Source: an uncultured Bacteroidales bacterium (GTDB taxonomy: Bacteria > Bacteroidota > Bacteroidia > Bacteroidales > UBA932). Taken from it: a stretch of DNA of 64,000 bases. Below the pieces are notes generated by a model. It was not told where the DNA came from and did no database searches. It saw nothing but the letters and a program-made list of their open reading frames with translations. Below, piece by piece: positions 7,424-16,537 of the stretch (its first letter is position 1; every line of letters starts with the position of its first letter). A program made the position numbers and the translations under genes. The DNA is taken from positions 62,001 through 126,000 of the forward strand of contig CALUPB010000003.1 of the NCBI GenBank assembly GCA_944322585.1. Reading direction: 5' to 3'.

Positions 7424-8299
7424 TCAATCAGGCAACAATCCTAAAATACGTCGGACTATTGCTTCATCCGTCCCGTACTTGACAATGAGTTCCTCCATCA
7501 GTTCTCTTTTCTGTGATTCTTCCAGTTCAAGGACATTACCTACACCGTATTTGAGTGCAGATATTCTCCCTGCTATTTTCAATGCGGAAATGTCACAGCA
7601 CAGATTTTCCTCCTCCATGTCAAGTCTGACTACACTTCTGCCTGAACTGTCACGTTCGCGTCTCTGTATAAAATAATTGAAACTTCTTTCCGTCCTGAAG
7701 ATACTCTCCACAATTGATGTATCAATAAAGGAACTGAATGTCAGCATGCCTTCAGAATTTATAATCCATGCTTCCGGAATTTCATCCTTGGTATGTAGAA
7801 TAGCTCTTTTCTCCCATGGATGCAATAAGTTCACATCTACAGTCTGACCTTTATATGAAAAATAATACGGTGATGTATGACCCTCTTCTGTAAAATGCAC
7901 TTTAATCGAACTCCACGGATAATAATACGGATTATTAGTCTCGGAATGGCCGACAGGATTCCTGTAAACATAACTTATGACTGATTTCATATAATCATTT
8001 CCCGCACATCTTATTATGCTATGCGGCCATCTTCGGAAAACCTTGGTAACACCGTACCTTGAAGCCATCCACATGCTGTACGTCTTTTTGAATTTTACAA
8101 TGGACATCTCGACCTTATCCTCATCTCCGATTGCTATAAAGTGTACATGATTCGACATAAGACACATTGCAGCAATACGGCAATTCCCGTTAAAAGCCAG
8201 AGCCGCCCGGTTAATTCCTTGAATAAAATCCTTACGGTCCCGAAAAAGAAGTCTGTCTGAAAACCCTTTGGTGCAGACATGAAACATTTGATTCTCCAT
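7424..8299 (-). CDS. REP-associated tyrosine transposase (RAYT, Y1/HUH family)
   Basis: A 291-residue protein of the IS200-like Y1 transposase fold used by RAYTs. It has the HUH metal motif in SNHVHF (H51, H53). The catalytic tyrosine is expected in the SYVYRNPVGH segment (probably Y110), followed by YYYPWSS. The C-terminal ~100 residues form an extra, probably helical domain (RISALKYGVGNVLEL...EAIVRRILGLL). The ATG at 8299 follows a GAGGAGG site. RAYTs nick single-stranded DNA and act on REP-type palindromes; here the gene lies between two copies of such a mosaic. It is full length with all motifs present, so probably active. Its base composition is AT-richer than the neighbouring PUL. Confidence 0.9.
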   Translation of the reverse strand: MENQMFHVCTKGFSDRLLFRDRKDFIQGINRAALAFNGNCRIAAMCLMSNHVHFIAIGDEDKVEMSIVKFKKTYSMWMASRYGVTKVFRRWPHSIIRCAGNDYMKSVISYVYRNPVGHSETNNPYYYPWSSIKVHFTEEGHTSPYYFSYKGQTVDVNLLHPWEKRAILHTKDEIPEAWIINSEGMLTFSSFIDTSIVESIFRTERSFNYFIQRRERDSSGRSVVRLDMEEENLCCDISALKIAGRISALKYGVGNVLELEESQKRELMEELIVKYGTDEAIVRRILGLLPD

Positions 8300-8402
8300 C
8301 CTCTAATCCTCCTCATTAAATTGACAGATTTGCCATTGAAAACAGTCAGCTCATTATTATGACATTTCAGGTCAAGTTTTAACAGTCTTCAAATGACAGT
8401 TA

Positions 8403-8432
8403 CAAAGCTAAAAAAGATTATCCGTTTTCAAA
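8403..8432 (-). promoter_or_regulatory. Promoter of the RAYT gene
   Basis: Read on the minus strand: TTTG (8432-8429), an 18-base spacer, then TAGCTTTG (8410-8403). This fits the Bacteroidetes TTTG/TAnnTTTG promoter. It lies just outside the mosaic copy at 8442-8674 and gives a leader of roughly 95 bases. Confidence 0.6.
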
Positions 8433-8441
8433 AATGATGTT

Positions 8442-8674
8442 ACACCTGGAATTAAAATTTCTATCAAATTAATGATAAACAATTAATTAAAACAATTAGC
8501 CAATTCCAGGTGTAACGACTGTCGACACACCTAGAAGAATGGAACGGGCTCAGACAGCTGCCTATGGCACATCTGTCATTCCAGGTGTGTCAGGACATGT
8601 GACACCTGGAACAAACATAAATCCGCAAAAACGTATGAATAAACGATTTACATCGAAATATCTATTCCAGGTGT
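8442..8674. repeat. REP/BIME-like palindromic mosaic, copy 3
   Basis: Half-sites at 8442-8451, 8504-8513, 8527-8536 (one change, ACACCTAGAA), 8579-8588, 8602-8611 and 8665-8674 alternate in orientation with spacings 72, 13, 62, 13 and 73 bp, exactly as in copy 2. It is in direct orientation relative to copy 2 and has a related tail at 8857-8911. The RAYT gene lies between them. The remainder of 8675-9158 has no credible gene. Confidence 0.9.
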
Positions 8675-9019
8675 GCAATTGCCGGATTTTCTGTCGGAAG
8701 AATCGGACCGGATACAGGCTCACAATAGACAGCAGGCAATAAACAGCATATAGCAGCATACACATGGCTCGAAAAAATCCTGACGAAAGAAAGTAATAAG
8801 GAGCGACGGAACCTTATGGGCTCATATACGAGGAAGGATATAGCCTACAACTGAACCTGCTGAAGACTCCGAGGAGATGAATGACAACATAAAGGAAATC
8901 GGAACAGATTACAGTATAGTCCACTCACAGACTGAGCATATGAAAGTTATGACCAGAAACGAATTGAGAGTCACAGGAGAGCCGCTGAACAATATCATAA
9001 GTGATAAGGAACAGGGCAA

Positions 9020-9170
9020 GGGGGGGGGATATGAGCCACAAACATGAGTGAATGACAGTAACGAACGGGACTGGGTAACAGTCATGAATGAGACTGGGGC
9101 ACAGTAACGAACGGAACCGGGCATAAACGAAACTGACACGAACAGAACCGGATAACGGTCATGAATGAGA
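9020..9170. repeat. G9 tract and short degenerate repeats
   Basis: Nine G at 9020-9028 are followed by imperfect repeats of AGTAACGAACGG and CAGTCATGAATGAGA running into the 3' end of the HTCS gene (stop at 9159). No gene is apparent, though a 35-codon frame crosses the G tract. Confidence 0.4.
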
Positions 9171-12100
9171 GTGTCCGTAGTCGGACGGGGAGACACCGAA
9201 CTTGTCCTTGAAACATTTGGCGAACCAGGACGCAGTCGTGAAGCCCACCTTGTACATCACCTCGGTGACGGAAAGCTTGCCCTGGGACAGATAAATGGCA
9301 GCCTTGCGGAGACGGGTATCACGGATAAACTCCACGATACTCATTCCCGTAAGCTGCTTTATCTTACGGTATATCTGCTTGCTGCTATACCGGCTCTCAC
9401 CGCACAGGACAGACGCCGAGAAATCAGGATCTTCAAGATGCCGGGAAACAATGTCCACGACTTCCTGCAGAAGTTTCTCGTCAAACGACTTCTCTTCCTC
9501 CACGGCTCCGGGTTCCAGCATCTGCTGCTGCCTCATCCTCGCCAGATAATGCTCATGCTTGATAAGCAGCTGTATGATCCGGTTATTCAGATAATTGAGA
9601 CTGAACGGTTTGGAAATGAACGCATCGGCATACTCGAATGACTTCATCTCCGTCTGCTCGTCATTCTTACCCGTCAGGACAATTATCGGGAGGAATGCGG
9701 TCTTCAATGAATTGCGTATGGCCCTGCTCATGGTGAGACCGTCCATTCCACCCGGCATGGCTATATCCGTTATCACCAGATCTATCTTCTCCCCGGCGAG
9801 CAGATCAAGTCCGGCCTGCCCCTCGTCAGCTACAAGAAAGACATAATCCTTGCCAAGGGATGCAGTAATGAAATCCCTTATATCATAATTGTCCTCCACC
9901 AGAAGGATGACAGGCTTGCGCTGATGCTGCCATACATTGGAAAGACTGTGAAGGGAATATTCCTCGCGGCCGGCAGACTTGAGGACGAAAGAATCGGCCT
10001 TCATCGTAGACAGACGCACCGTGAATGCCGTCCCCTTACCGGGTTCTGAAGACACGGTTATCCTGCCCTTGTGCTGTTCCACTATCTCCTTGACAAGAGC
10101 CAGCCCTATCCCGGACCCGCCAGGGCTGTTCTTCCTGCTGGAAGCGGTCCTGTAATAACGGTTGAATACAAGAGGCTGCTCCTCAGGTGCTATTCCGCAC
10201 CCTGTATCCTCCACCCTGATGTCGGCATACAGCATTTCAGGAGTTTCTTCCCCGACCGTCACACTTACGAGTACACTGCCGCCTGACGGAGTGAAATTGA
10301 GTGCATTGGACAGCAGATTCTGGATGACAGATTCCATTTTCAGCCTGTCCACCATGAAAATATAGCCTATATCGTCCGAAACGAATCTCGAACTTATCTC
10401 TTTCCGGGCGAAAGCATCGGCATACCGGTCATACACGGACTTTACAAGTTCCTGAATAGATGTCGCTGCAGGAATAAACAGGGATGTCCCTCCATTCTCG
10501 TTGAACTGCACCATCTGATCAAGAAGCAGATGTATCTTTTCCGCATTCTTCTGAACAGTATTCAGCTCCCTTGTGCGGAGCGAATCGGCTTCAGACGCAA
10601 TCATCCTTCCGACAAAACCGAGAATAATGCTCAACGGACTCTTGAACTCATGCGAGACATTCGCAAGGAATTCCGTCTTCATGTCAGCCATTTTCAGTGC
10701 CCTGTCCCTTTCCGCATGTTCCATCTGCAACTGATGTTTCATCCTTATATAATAAATGACCGCGATGCACATCCCGACAATCAGCAGGAAATAGACAATA
10801 TAGGCAAACGGAGTCGCATACCACACCGTACGCACCCTCACAGGAAACGAAGTGACAATGCCCGGACAAGAGCCGTCAGCGGGAGCCACCGCGACCTCAA
10901 AGACATATCGGCCTCCCGGGACATTCAGGAACACGGCCCTGTTGTCCGAAGTCAGCTGCCATGTGTCGTCAAAACCGGTCAACCGGTACATAAACCTGTT
11001 CCTGCTGTCTGAAAAACTGAAATCGGAATAGACTATGGTAAAAGAATTCTGATCCGATTTCAGGTCTATTCCGGACATCATGGCCATGTTCTTTCCGAGA
11101 ATGAGGTTACCGTCATATTCCCGGCCTACCCTGACCAGGGCATTGTCAAGAAAAAGCCCTGTCACCGAAACCCGTCCCCGACGCTCTACACAAGGAAGAG
11201 ATTCCATATCAAGCCTGTAATAACCGTCCTTGCTCCCGAGAAAGACTGTACCGTCCTCCGCTGCAAGCCCGCATAGTACCGGATTGTCCGAAAACATGGA
11301 ATACATCCATGCATCTTCAGAAGAATCATATACGTAGACATCCCTGTCGGAAACAACCAGCAGCCTGTCACCTGCCGGAGCGACAGTGCCGGCAGACAAG
11401 CGGAATCCGGCCGCCTGCACCGCCCTGCCATCCTCCGAAAGCCGGAAAAGTCCGCCGCTCGTACCTGCCCATATGCAATCCTTACCCGCCACGAGCGTAC
11501 TGGCATACAGGCCTGAAGGCAACCCGACATAGGTGACATCGCCCGATGTCAGATCGATCATATCCACCATTCCGTTGGAAAGCACCGCCGCGAAGTTTCC
11601 CGTAACTGCAATATCCATCACCGCATTGCCGGCTATCGGAGGATCCGACTCAAGGTCATACTGTCTGTCTGCAGGATACGGAGTACCATACGAAGACAGC
11701 AGGGACTCCATATCCTCTATCATCAGCAATCCGTCATACGTACCGAGCCACAGACGGCCGAGACTGTCCGTCGCGACACTGTACATCCATGTAGAAAGAT
11801 ATGTTCCTGACGGGTCGGTAATATCATAGTGCCTGACCAGCCCGGTCGCGTAGTCAAGTCTGTCCAACCCTCCGTCCGAGACGATAAGCAGACCCGTGCC
11901 GTCATCGGACAGATCCCTTACCTTGTTGTGGGACAGCCTCATTCCAGGCTTTCCGGTATCCGACCGGTACCACCTGGCATATCTCCCGTCAGCACTTTTC
12001 ATGACAAGGCCGCCCATTCCGCCCATCCACAGATTCCCCGCCGGATCAGTCTCCATCACCATGATATCCTGCCCCTCCCTGCTGCCTGTAAAGGAAGCCA

Positions 12101-13232
12101 ACGGACAGAATGTCACTCCGGGTGTAACGGACGTAAGCGCAACCCCGTAATCCGTGCAGATGAAGACCTCCCCTGTCATGGACCTGAAAATGGACCACAC
12201 CACGTTGTTCGGAAGAGAGGCACTGCTGCCTGCCTCATGGCTGAAACGGACGAATCCTGACCCTTCCTTTATGAACAGTCCGTTATCCGTGCCTATCCAT
12301 GTCTGCGACCCGCTGTAACGGAAAAAATATTTGACAGGAATATTGTCGAGGGCAGTGCCGGCAACAGAGGGGACTTCCATATCATAGACGACAATCCCCT
12401 GCTCCGTGCCCAGCCACAGAAGCGAAGGGTCATCCGGAGATTCCGCTATGTCAAGCACCAGTTTCCTGTCCGTCCCCAATCCGTAACGAACAAATCCGTC
12501 CGCAGGGCTGTAACGGTAGAAACAGTCATATGCGCCGAAATATACATAGTCCCCTATCTTCCTGGCACAGGCGATATGGTCCGAGAAGGGCGACTGGCCT
12601 GCATCCCGGAGCGGTTCCATGTCAGAGACGATTCCTTCCGAAATGTCGAAACACATAAGCCCTTCCACCGTTCCTATCCACAGCCTGCCCCCATCCGAAA
12701 GCAGGGTCTTGACCTGGCGGTATCCGCACGCCTGGAGGGAAGCAAAACTGTCCGATCCGAAATCATATACGGACACCCCGACATCCGTACCCACCACCAT
12801 CTTTCCATAATCCGGGAAATACAGCAGCGCACTTACATGGTTGTTGCACAATGAGCGGGAATCTCCCGGGATAAATGTATAGCTGTACACATCGTACCCG
12901 TCGTATTTAAGAAGTCCGGAATCCGTCCCGATCCAGAGGAACCGGCTTGTATCCTGTACGGCGGCATAGGCTGGTGAAGTGTACTCCTCCATTCCAGAAG
13001 GCACACGGAAACCGGAGGGCAGAGGACTATCCGGAACGACAGCGCGACCTGTCCGGGCCGAGTTCCGGAATATGCCCGAAATGACCGCCTCGGATCCGGA
13101 AGAGACAGCCGTCGGATTAGCGGCGACAGCGACCAGAGAGACCGTCCCGGCCATAAGACCGGCAATGGCTGCCAGACACAGCAATATACGACGGGCGATA
13201 GTATTTACCATACAATATGTATTCTTGTCCAC
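9159..13232 (-). CDS. Hybrid two-component system regulator (HTCS) of the galactan PUL
   Basis: A 1357-residue single-chain sensor and transcription factor. An N-terminal signal/anchor (residues ~10-37) is followed by a long periplasmic region of two-component propeller repeats (ILWIGTxxGL-type motifs) and a Y_Y_Y domain (about 700-780). After one membrane segment (AYIVYFLLIVGMCIAVIYYI) come a histidine kinase with H861 in the VSHEFKSPLS box, an ATPase domain (DTGCGIAPEE, GGSGIGLALVKEI), a receiver domain with D1156, and a C-terminal AraC helix-turn-helix. It is divergent from the SusC gene at 13547. In B. thetaiotaomicron an HTCS sits beside the equivalent galactan PUL. The likely ligand is a galactooligosaccharide in the periplasm. 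Confidence 0.93.
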   Translation of the reverse strand: MDKNTYCMVNTIARRILLCLAAIAGLMAGTVSLVAVAANPTAVSSGSEAVISGIFRNSARTGRAVVPDSPLPSGFRVPSGMEEYTSPAYAAVQDTSRFLWIGTDSGLLKYDGYDVYSYTFIPGDSRSLCNNHVSALLYFPDYGKMVVGTDVGVSVYDFGSDSFASLQACGYRQVKTLLSDGGRLWIGTVEGLMCFDISEGIVSDMEPLRDAGQSPFSDHIACARKIGDYVYFGAYDCFYRYSPADGFVRYGLGTDRKLVLDIAESPDDPSLLWLGTEQGIVVYDMEVPSVAGTALDNIPVKYFFRYSGSQTWIGTDNGLFIKEGSGFVRFSHEAGSSASLPNNVVWSIFRSMTGEVFICTDYGVALTSVTPGVTFCPLASFTGSREGQDIMVMETDPAGNLWMGGMGGLVMKSADGRYARWYRSDTGKPGMRLSHNKVRDLSDDGTGLLIVSDGGLDRLDYATGLVRHYDITDPSGTYLSTWMYSVATDSLGRLWLGTYDGLLMIEDMESLLSSYGTPYPADRQYDLESDPPIAGNAVMDIAVTGNFAAVLSNGMVDMIDLTSGDVTYVGLPSGLYASTLVAGKDCIWAGTSGGLFRLSEDGRAVQAAGFRLSAGTVAPAGDRLLVVSDRDVYVYDSSEDAWMYSMFSDNPVLCGLAAEDGTVFLGSKDGYYRLDMESLPCVERRGRVSVTGLFLDNALVRVGREYDGNLILGKNMAMMSGIDLKSDQNSFTIVYSDFSFSDSRNRFMYRLTGFDDTWQLTSDNRAVFLNVPGGRYVFEVAVAPADGSCPGIVTSFPVRVRTVWYATPFAYIVYFLLIVGMCIAVIYYIRMKHQLQMEHAERDRALKMADMKTEFLANVSHEFKSPLSIILGFVGRMIASEADSLRTRELNTVQKNAEKIHLLLDQMVQFNENGGTSLFIPAATSIQELVKSVYDRYADAFARKEISSRFVSDDIGYIFMVDRLKMESVIQNLLSNALNFTPSGGSVLVSVTVGEETPEMLYADIRVEDTGCGIAPEEQPLVFNRYYRTASSRKNSPGGSGIGLALVKEIVEQHKGRITVSSEPGKGTAFTVRLSTMKADSFVLKSAGREEYSLHSLSNVWQHQRKPVILLVEDNYDIRDFITASLGKDYVFLVADEGQAGLDLLAGEKIDLVITDIAMPGGMDGLTMSRAIRNSLKTAFLPIIVLTGKNDEQTEMKSFEYADAFISKPFSLNYLNNRIIQLLIKHEHYLARMRQQQMLEPGAVEEEKSFDEKLLQEVVDIVSRHLEDPDFSASVLCGESRYSSKQIYRKIKQLTGMSIVEFIRDTRLRKAAIYLSQGKLSVTEVMYKVGFTTASWFAKCFKDKFGVSPSDYGHSHS

Positions 13233-13427
13233 AAAAAATCCTCTCTTCGCATTATTATCTTAACGTCACTTAGACGAGTTGTCTGATTAGTATCATATTG
13301 TCAATTTATTCAACGGCCGGGATCCGTCATTACGGCAGCGGATCCGGTCATCCCCGCCTTCTCTTCTCGCCGGCATAAACGGCAGACATGCACTGTACAA
13401 TGTCCAAAGTTAGGAATTTTCGGTGAA

Positions 13428-13456
13428 TTGTCCGATTCCGTCTACAAGTTGTCCGA
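13428..13456 (+). promoter_or_regulatory. Candidate HTCS operator: direct repeat TTGTCCGA
   Basis: TTGTCCGA occurs at 13428-13435 and 13449-13456, exactly 21 bases apart (two helical turns). Degenerate copies are at 13400-13407 (ATGTCCAA) and 13279-13286 (TTGTCTGA). The pair ends about 30 bases before the -7 element TAACTTTG. The spacing suits a dimeric AraC-type activator. The 314-bp gap 13233-13546 holds only these signals. Confidence 0.5.
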
Positions 13457-13486
13457 AATGTTGCAACAGCGAATATACTGTAAAGG

Positions 13487-13494
13487 TAACTTTG
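13487..13494 (+). promoter_or_regulatory. -7 element of the galactan PUL promoter
   Basis: TAACTTTG matches TAnnTTTG. The nearest TTG (13461-13463) is slightly too far upstream for a standard -33 element, as expected of an activated promoter. The transcript would begin close to 13501. Confidence 0.5.
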
Positions 13495-13500
13495 TGTCCG

Positions 13501-13524
13501 TTTAGAAGCTGACAGCTTCTTAAA
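13501..13524. repeat. AGAAGCTG palindrome in the SusC leader
   Basis: AGAAGCTGACAGCTTCT (13504-13520) is a near-perfect palindrome flanked by TTT and TAAA. It lies at the predicted 5' end of the galactan PUL transcript. It belongs to the dispersed motif family seen before several genes here. Confidence 0.45.
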
Positions 13525-13546
13525 TAACATTTAAAACAATAACTGT

Positions 13547-16525
13547 ATGGATCATTCAATTTTCAGGGCTGCCGGCGCAGCGATGCTGGCTCTGTCCGCT
13601 TTCCTGTTCCCGTCGGCAGCATGGGCACAGGAAGGGCACAAGGTGACAGGGACAGTTACCGACGAGACGGGAGCCACCATGATCGGAATGACGGTCATAG
13701 TAACAGGCACAACCACAGGTGCCACGACTGACATCGACGGGCATTACGAGATAGAGGCCCCGGCTGACGGAAGCCTTACATTCTCCTACCTCGGCTACCA
13801 TTCGCAGGTAGTGCAGATAGACGGACGCACCGTCATAGACATCAGGATGCAACCGGATGCGGAAGTGCTGACGGATGCTATCGTAATCGGCTACGGGACG
13901 ACGACAAAGAGGGACATGACCGGCTCCCTGTCATCCGTAAGCACCAAGGATTTCAACGAAGGGCTCATATCATCTCCTGAGCAGCTCATCAACGGCAAGG
14001 TGTCCGGAGTCCAGATTCTCTCTTCCGGAGGATCTCCTACAAGCGGAAGTACAATCAGAATCAGGGGGGGCGCTTCGTTAAACGCATCAAACGACCCTCT
14101 GATTGTACTTGACGGCGTGCCTCTCGAAAGCGGAGGCGTCAGCGGGATGGGCACCAATTTCCTGTCCCTAATAAACCCGAACGACATTGAATCCATGACA
14201 GTGCTCAAGGATGCATCCTCCACAGCCATCTACGGTTCAAGGGCATCGAACGGCGTCATCATCATCACTACCAAGAAAGGGCGCAGCGAGAAGATAGACA
14301 TCAGCTTCAACACGACCCTTTCCCTCCAGAACAAAATCAGGACCCCGTCAATGCTCGCTCCGGAGCAGTTCGTGGACATCGCGACGGCACAGGGCTATGC
14401 AGACCTGATGGGAGACTGGCAGACCAACGGGTTCACGGACTGGAACGACCAGATTTACCGGACCGCATTCGGAACGGACAACAACCTCAGTGTGGCCGGG
14501 CAGTTCACACGTAACTTCCCTTTCCGTGTCTCCCTCGGCTACTACAATCAGGACGGTATCGTAAAGACCGACAACGCCACGAGATACACGGGAAACATCA
14601 ACCTCAGTCCTTCATTCTTCGACGGGCTGCTGCAGGTAAACTTCAGTCTTAAGGGGGCCGTCAACAGGAACCGATACGCCCCTACGGGACTGACCATCTA
14701 CAATGCCACTACAGGAGACCCTACAAGACCGGTCTATTCCGGAAATGACGCTTTCGGAGGCTATTCCGAAATACTTTCCGGAGAAGTCCCTGCCGGCTCT
14801 GCCCTCAACCCGCTCGGACTGCTCATGCAGACCGACAGCAGGGAAAGGATGAGCCGTATCGTCGGAAACATCGATATTGACTACAAGATGCATTTCCTGC
14901 CCGAGCTGAAACTCCATGTGACGGGAGGATACGACTATGCCTCAGGCAGCAGCGAGGTGTTCGTCCCGGCCGAAGCCGCGGAGCACTATCTCAACGGCGG
15001 TCTGTACACCCCGTCAGGACCGAATACCGCCGAGAACAGACTGCTGACGATATACCTTAATTACAACAAGGAAATAAAATCCCTCAAATCCCGCGTGGAC
15101 GCGACCGTAGGATATGACTGGCAGTACTGGAAATCATATGTCCCGGCCGGAGACAGCTACCGGGCGGACAAGGTCACAAGCCTCAATTCGGCATGGACGG
15201 CCAATGACCAGAGACACGTACTGCTCTCTTACTATGCCAGACTCAACTGGTCGGTGGACGGAAGATATATGCTGACCGCTACCATACGCCGGGACGGCTC
15301 ATCGCGTTTCGCGCCAGACCAGAGATGGGGTACATTCCCGTCAGTCGCGCTCGCATGGAATATTGCAGAGGAAAAATTCCTCAGGAACAACGGCATTCTC
15401 AACAATCTCAAGCTCCGTGCATCATACGGTATCACTGGCCAGCAGGACGGCATAGGCAACTACGGATACATGCCTGTCTACTATCCGTCAGGCTCCAATT
15501 CACAGTATGTCACAGGCGTGGACGACAGCGGGAACATACTGTACAGCACTTATTACCAGCCGGGGTCGTACATTTCCGACCTGACATGGGAAACTACGGA
15601 ATCGTGGAACTTCGGACTCGATTTCGGGTTCCTTGATGACAGGATAAGCGGAAGCATCGACTATTATACCCGAGACACCCGCGATCTTCTTGCCACCGTC
15701 CCGGCCGCAGCGGGAACCAATTTCACCCGCACCGTCACGACCAATGTCGGGAATGTCTACAGTTCCGGCGTTGAAGTCAATCTGAATGCCACTCCTGTCG
15801 ACACGAGAGACTGGACATGGAACCTCGCAGCCAACCTCACATGGCAGAAAGTAAAGATTACCAATCTCTCACTGATAGAAAACGCGAGTGTCGCCCCTAC
15901 ACTTGTGGGGTCATACATCGACGCCCAGCAGGTACAGGCTTTCGCCGAAGGCCAGACCCCGTACGCTTTCTACGTATATAAACAGATATACGACACCGAC
16001 GGCAAGCCGATCGAAGGAGGATATGCAGACCTGGACGGAGACGGGACCATAACTACAGAAGACCGTTATTTCTACCATTCCCCTACTCCGGACTACATGC
16101 TCGGCTTCAGCACTTCAGTACGGTGGAAGAACCTCACCCTGAGCACATCTCTCCGCGCCAATATCGGCAACTACGCCTACAACGCCACGGCTGCCAACAA
16201 CGGTGCGCTGGAGACGATGAAATATGTGGACGACGCCCTCTTCAACCTCTCTACAAGCTATCTGGATACCGGTTTCCGGACAAGGCAGCTTCTCTCGGAC
16301 TATTATGTGGAAAACGCATCATTCCTGAAGATGGACAACCTCACGCTCAACTACAATTTCGGGAAAATCAAGGACACCGTCGGACTCAATCTGTCCTTCA
16401 TGATACAGAATGTGTTCACGATAACGAAATATTCCGGAATAGATCCTGAAATCTACCTCGGTGTGGACCAGAACTTCTATCCGCGCCCGAGGATATATTC
16501 CCTCGGAATAGGTCTCACTTTCTAA
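13547..16525 (+). CDS. SusC-family TonB-dependent transporter (galactan PUL)
   Basis: A 992-residue outer-membrane importer of glycan fragments. A signal peptide is cleaved near A27 (PSAAWAQ). Residues ~33-110 are a carboxypeptidase-regulatory-like domain (VTGTVTDETGATMIGMTVIV). Residues ~115-235 are the plug, with the SusC signatures DAIVIGYGT, GVQILSSGGSPTSGSTIRIRG, DGVPLESG and IYGSRASNGVIIITTKKG. The rest is a 22-strand barrel ending in an aromatic residue (GIGLTF). It is the first gene of an operon, with a 12-base gap to SusD. By comparison with the known pectic-galactan PUL, beta-1,4-galactooligosaccharides are the likely cargo. Confidence 0.95.
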   Translation: MDHSIFRAAGAAMLALSAFLFPSAAWAQEGHKVTGTVTDETGATMIGMTVIVTGTTTGATTDIDGHYEIEAPADGSLTFSYLGYHSQVVQIDGRTVIDIRMQPDAEVLTDAIVIGYGTTTKRDMTGSLSSVSTKDFNEGLISSPEQLINGKVSGVQILSSGGSPTSGSTIRIRGGASLNASNDPLIVLDGVPLESGGVSGMGTNFLSLINPNDIESMTVLKDASSTAIYGSRASNGVIIITTKKGRSEKIDISFNTTLSLQNKIRTPSMLAPEQFVDIATAQGYADLMGDWQTNGFTDWNDQIYRTAFGTDNNLSVAGQFTRNFPFRVSLGYYNQDGIVKTDNATRYTGNINLSPSFFDGLLQVNFSLKGAVNRNRYAPTGLTIYNATTGDPTRPVYSGNDAFGGYSEILSGEVPAGSALNPLGLLMQTDSRERMSRIVGNIDIDYKMHFLPELKLHVTGGYDYASGSSEVFVPAEAAEHYLNGGLYTPSGPNTAENRLLTIYLNYNKEIKSLKSRVDATVGYDWQYWKSYVPAGDSYRADKVTSLNSAWTANDQRHVLLSYYARLNWSVDGRYMLTATIRRDGSSRFAPDQRWGTFPSVALAWNIAEEKFLRNNGILNNLKLRASYGITGQQDGIGNYGYMPVYYPSGSNSQYVTGVDDSGNILYSTYYQPGSYISDLTWETTESWNFGLDFGFLDDRISGSIDYYTRDTRDLLATVPAAAGTNFTRTVTTNVGNVYSSGVEVNLNATPVDTRDWTWNLAANLTWQKVKITNLSLIENASVAPTLVGSYIDAQQVQAFAEGQTPYAFYVYKQIYDTDGKPIEGGYADLDGDGTITTEDRYFYHSPTPDYMLGFSTSVRWKNLTLSTSLRANIGNYAYNATAANNGALETMKYVDDALFNLSTSYLDTGFRTRQLLSDYYVENASFLKMDNLTLNYNFGKIKDTVGLNLSFMIQNVFTITKYSGIDPEIYLGVDQNFYPRPRIYSLGIGLTF

Positions 16526-16537
16526 ACAATCGAAAAT

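Noticed and set aside
8939-9046. A 35-codon frame crossing the G9 tract after the mosaic
   Set aside because: There is no ribosome site, no recognisable sequence and degenerate repeats around it; it is too short to support.
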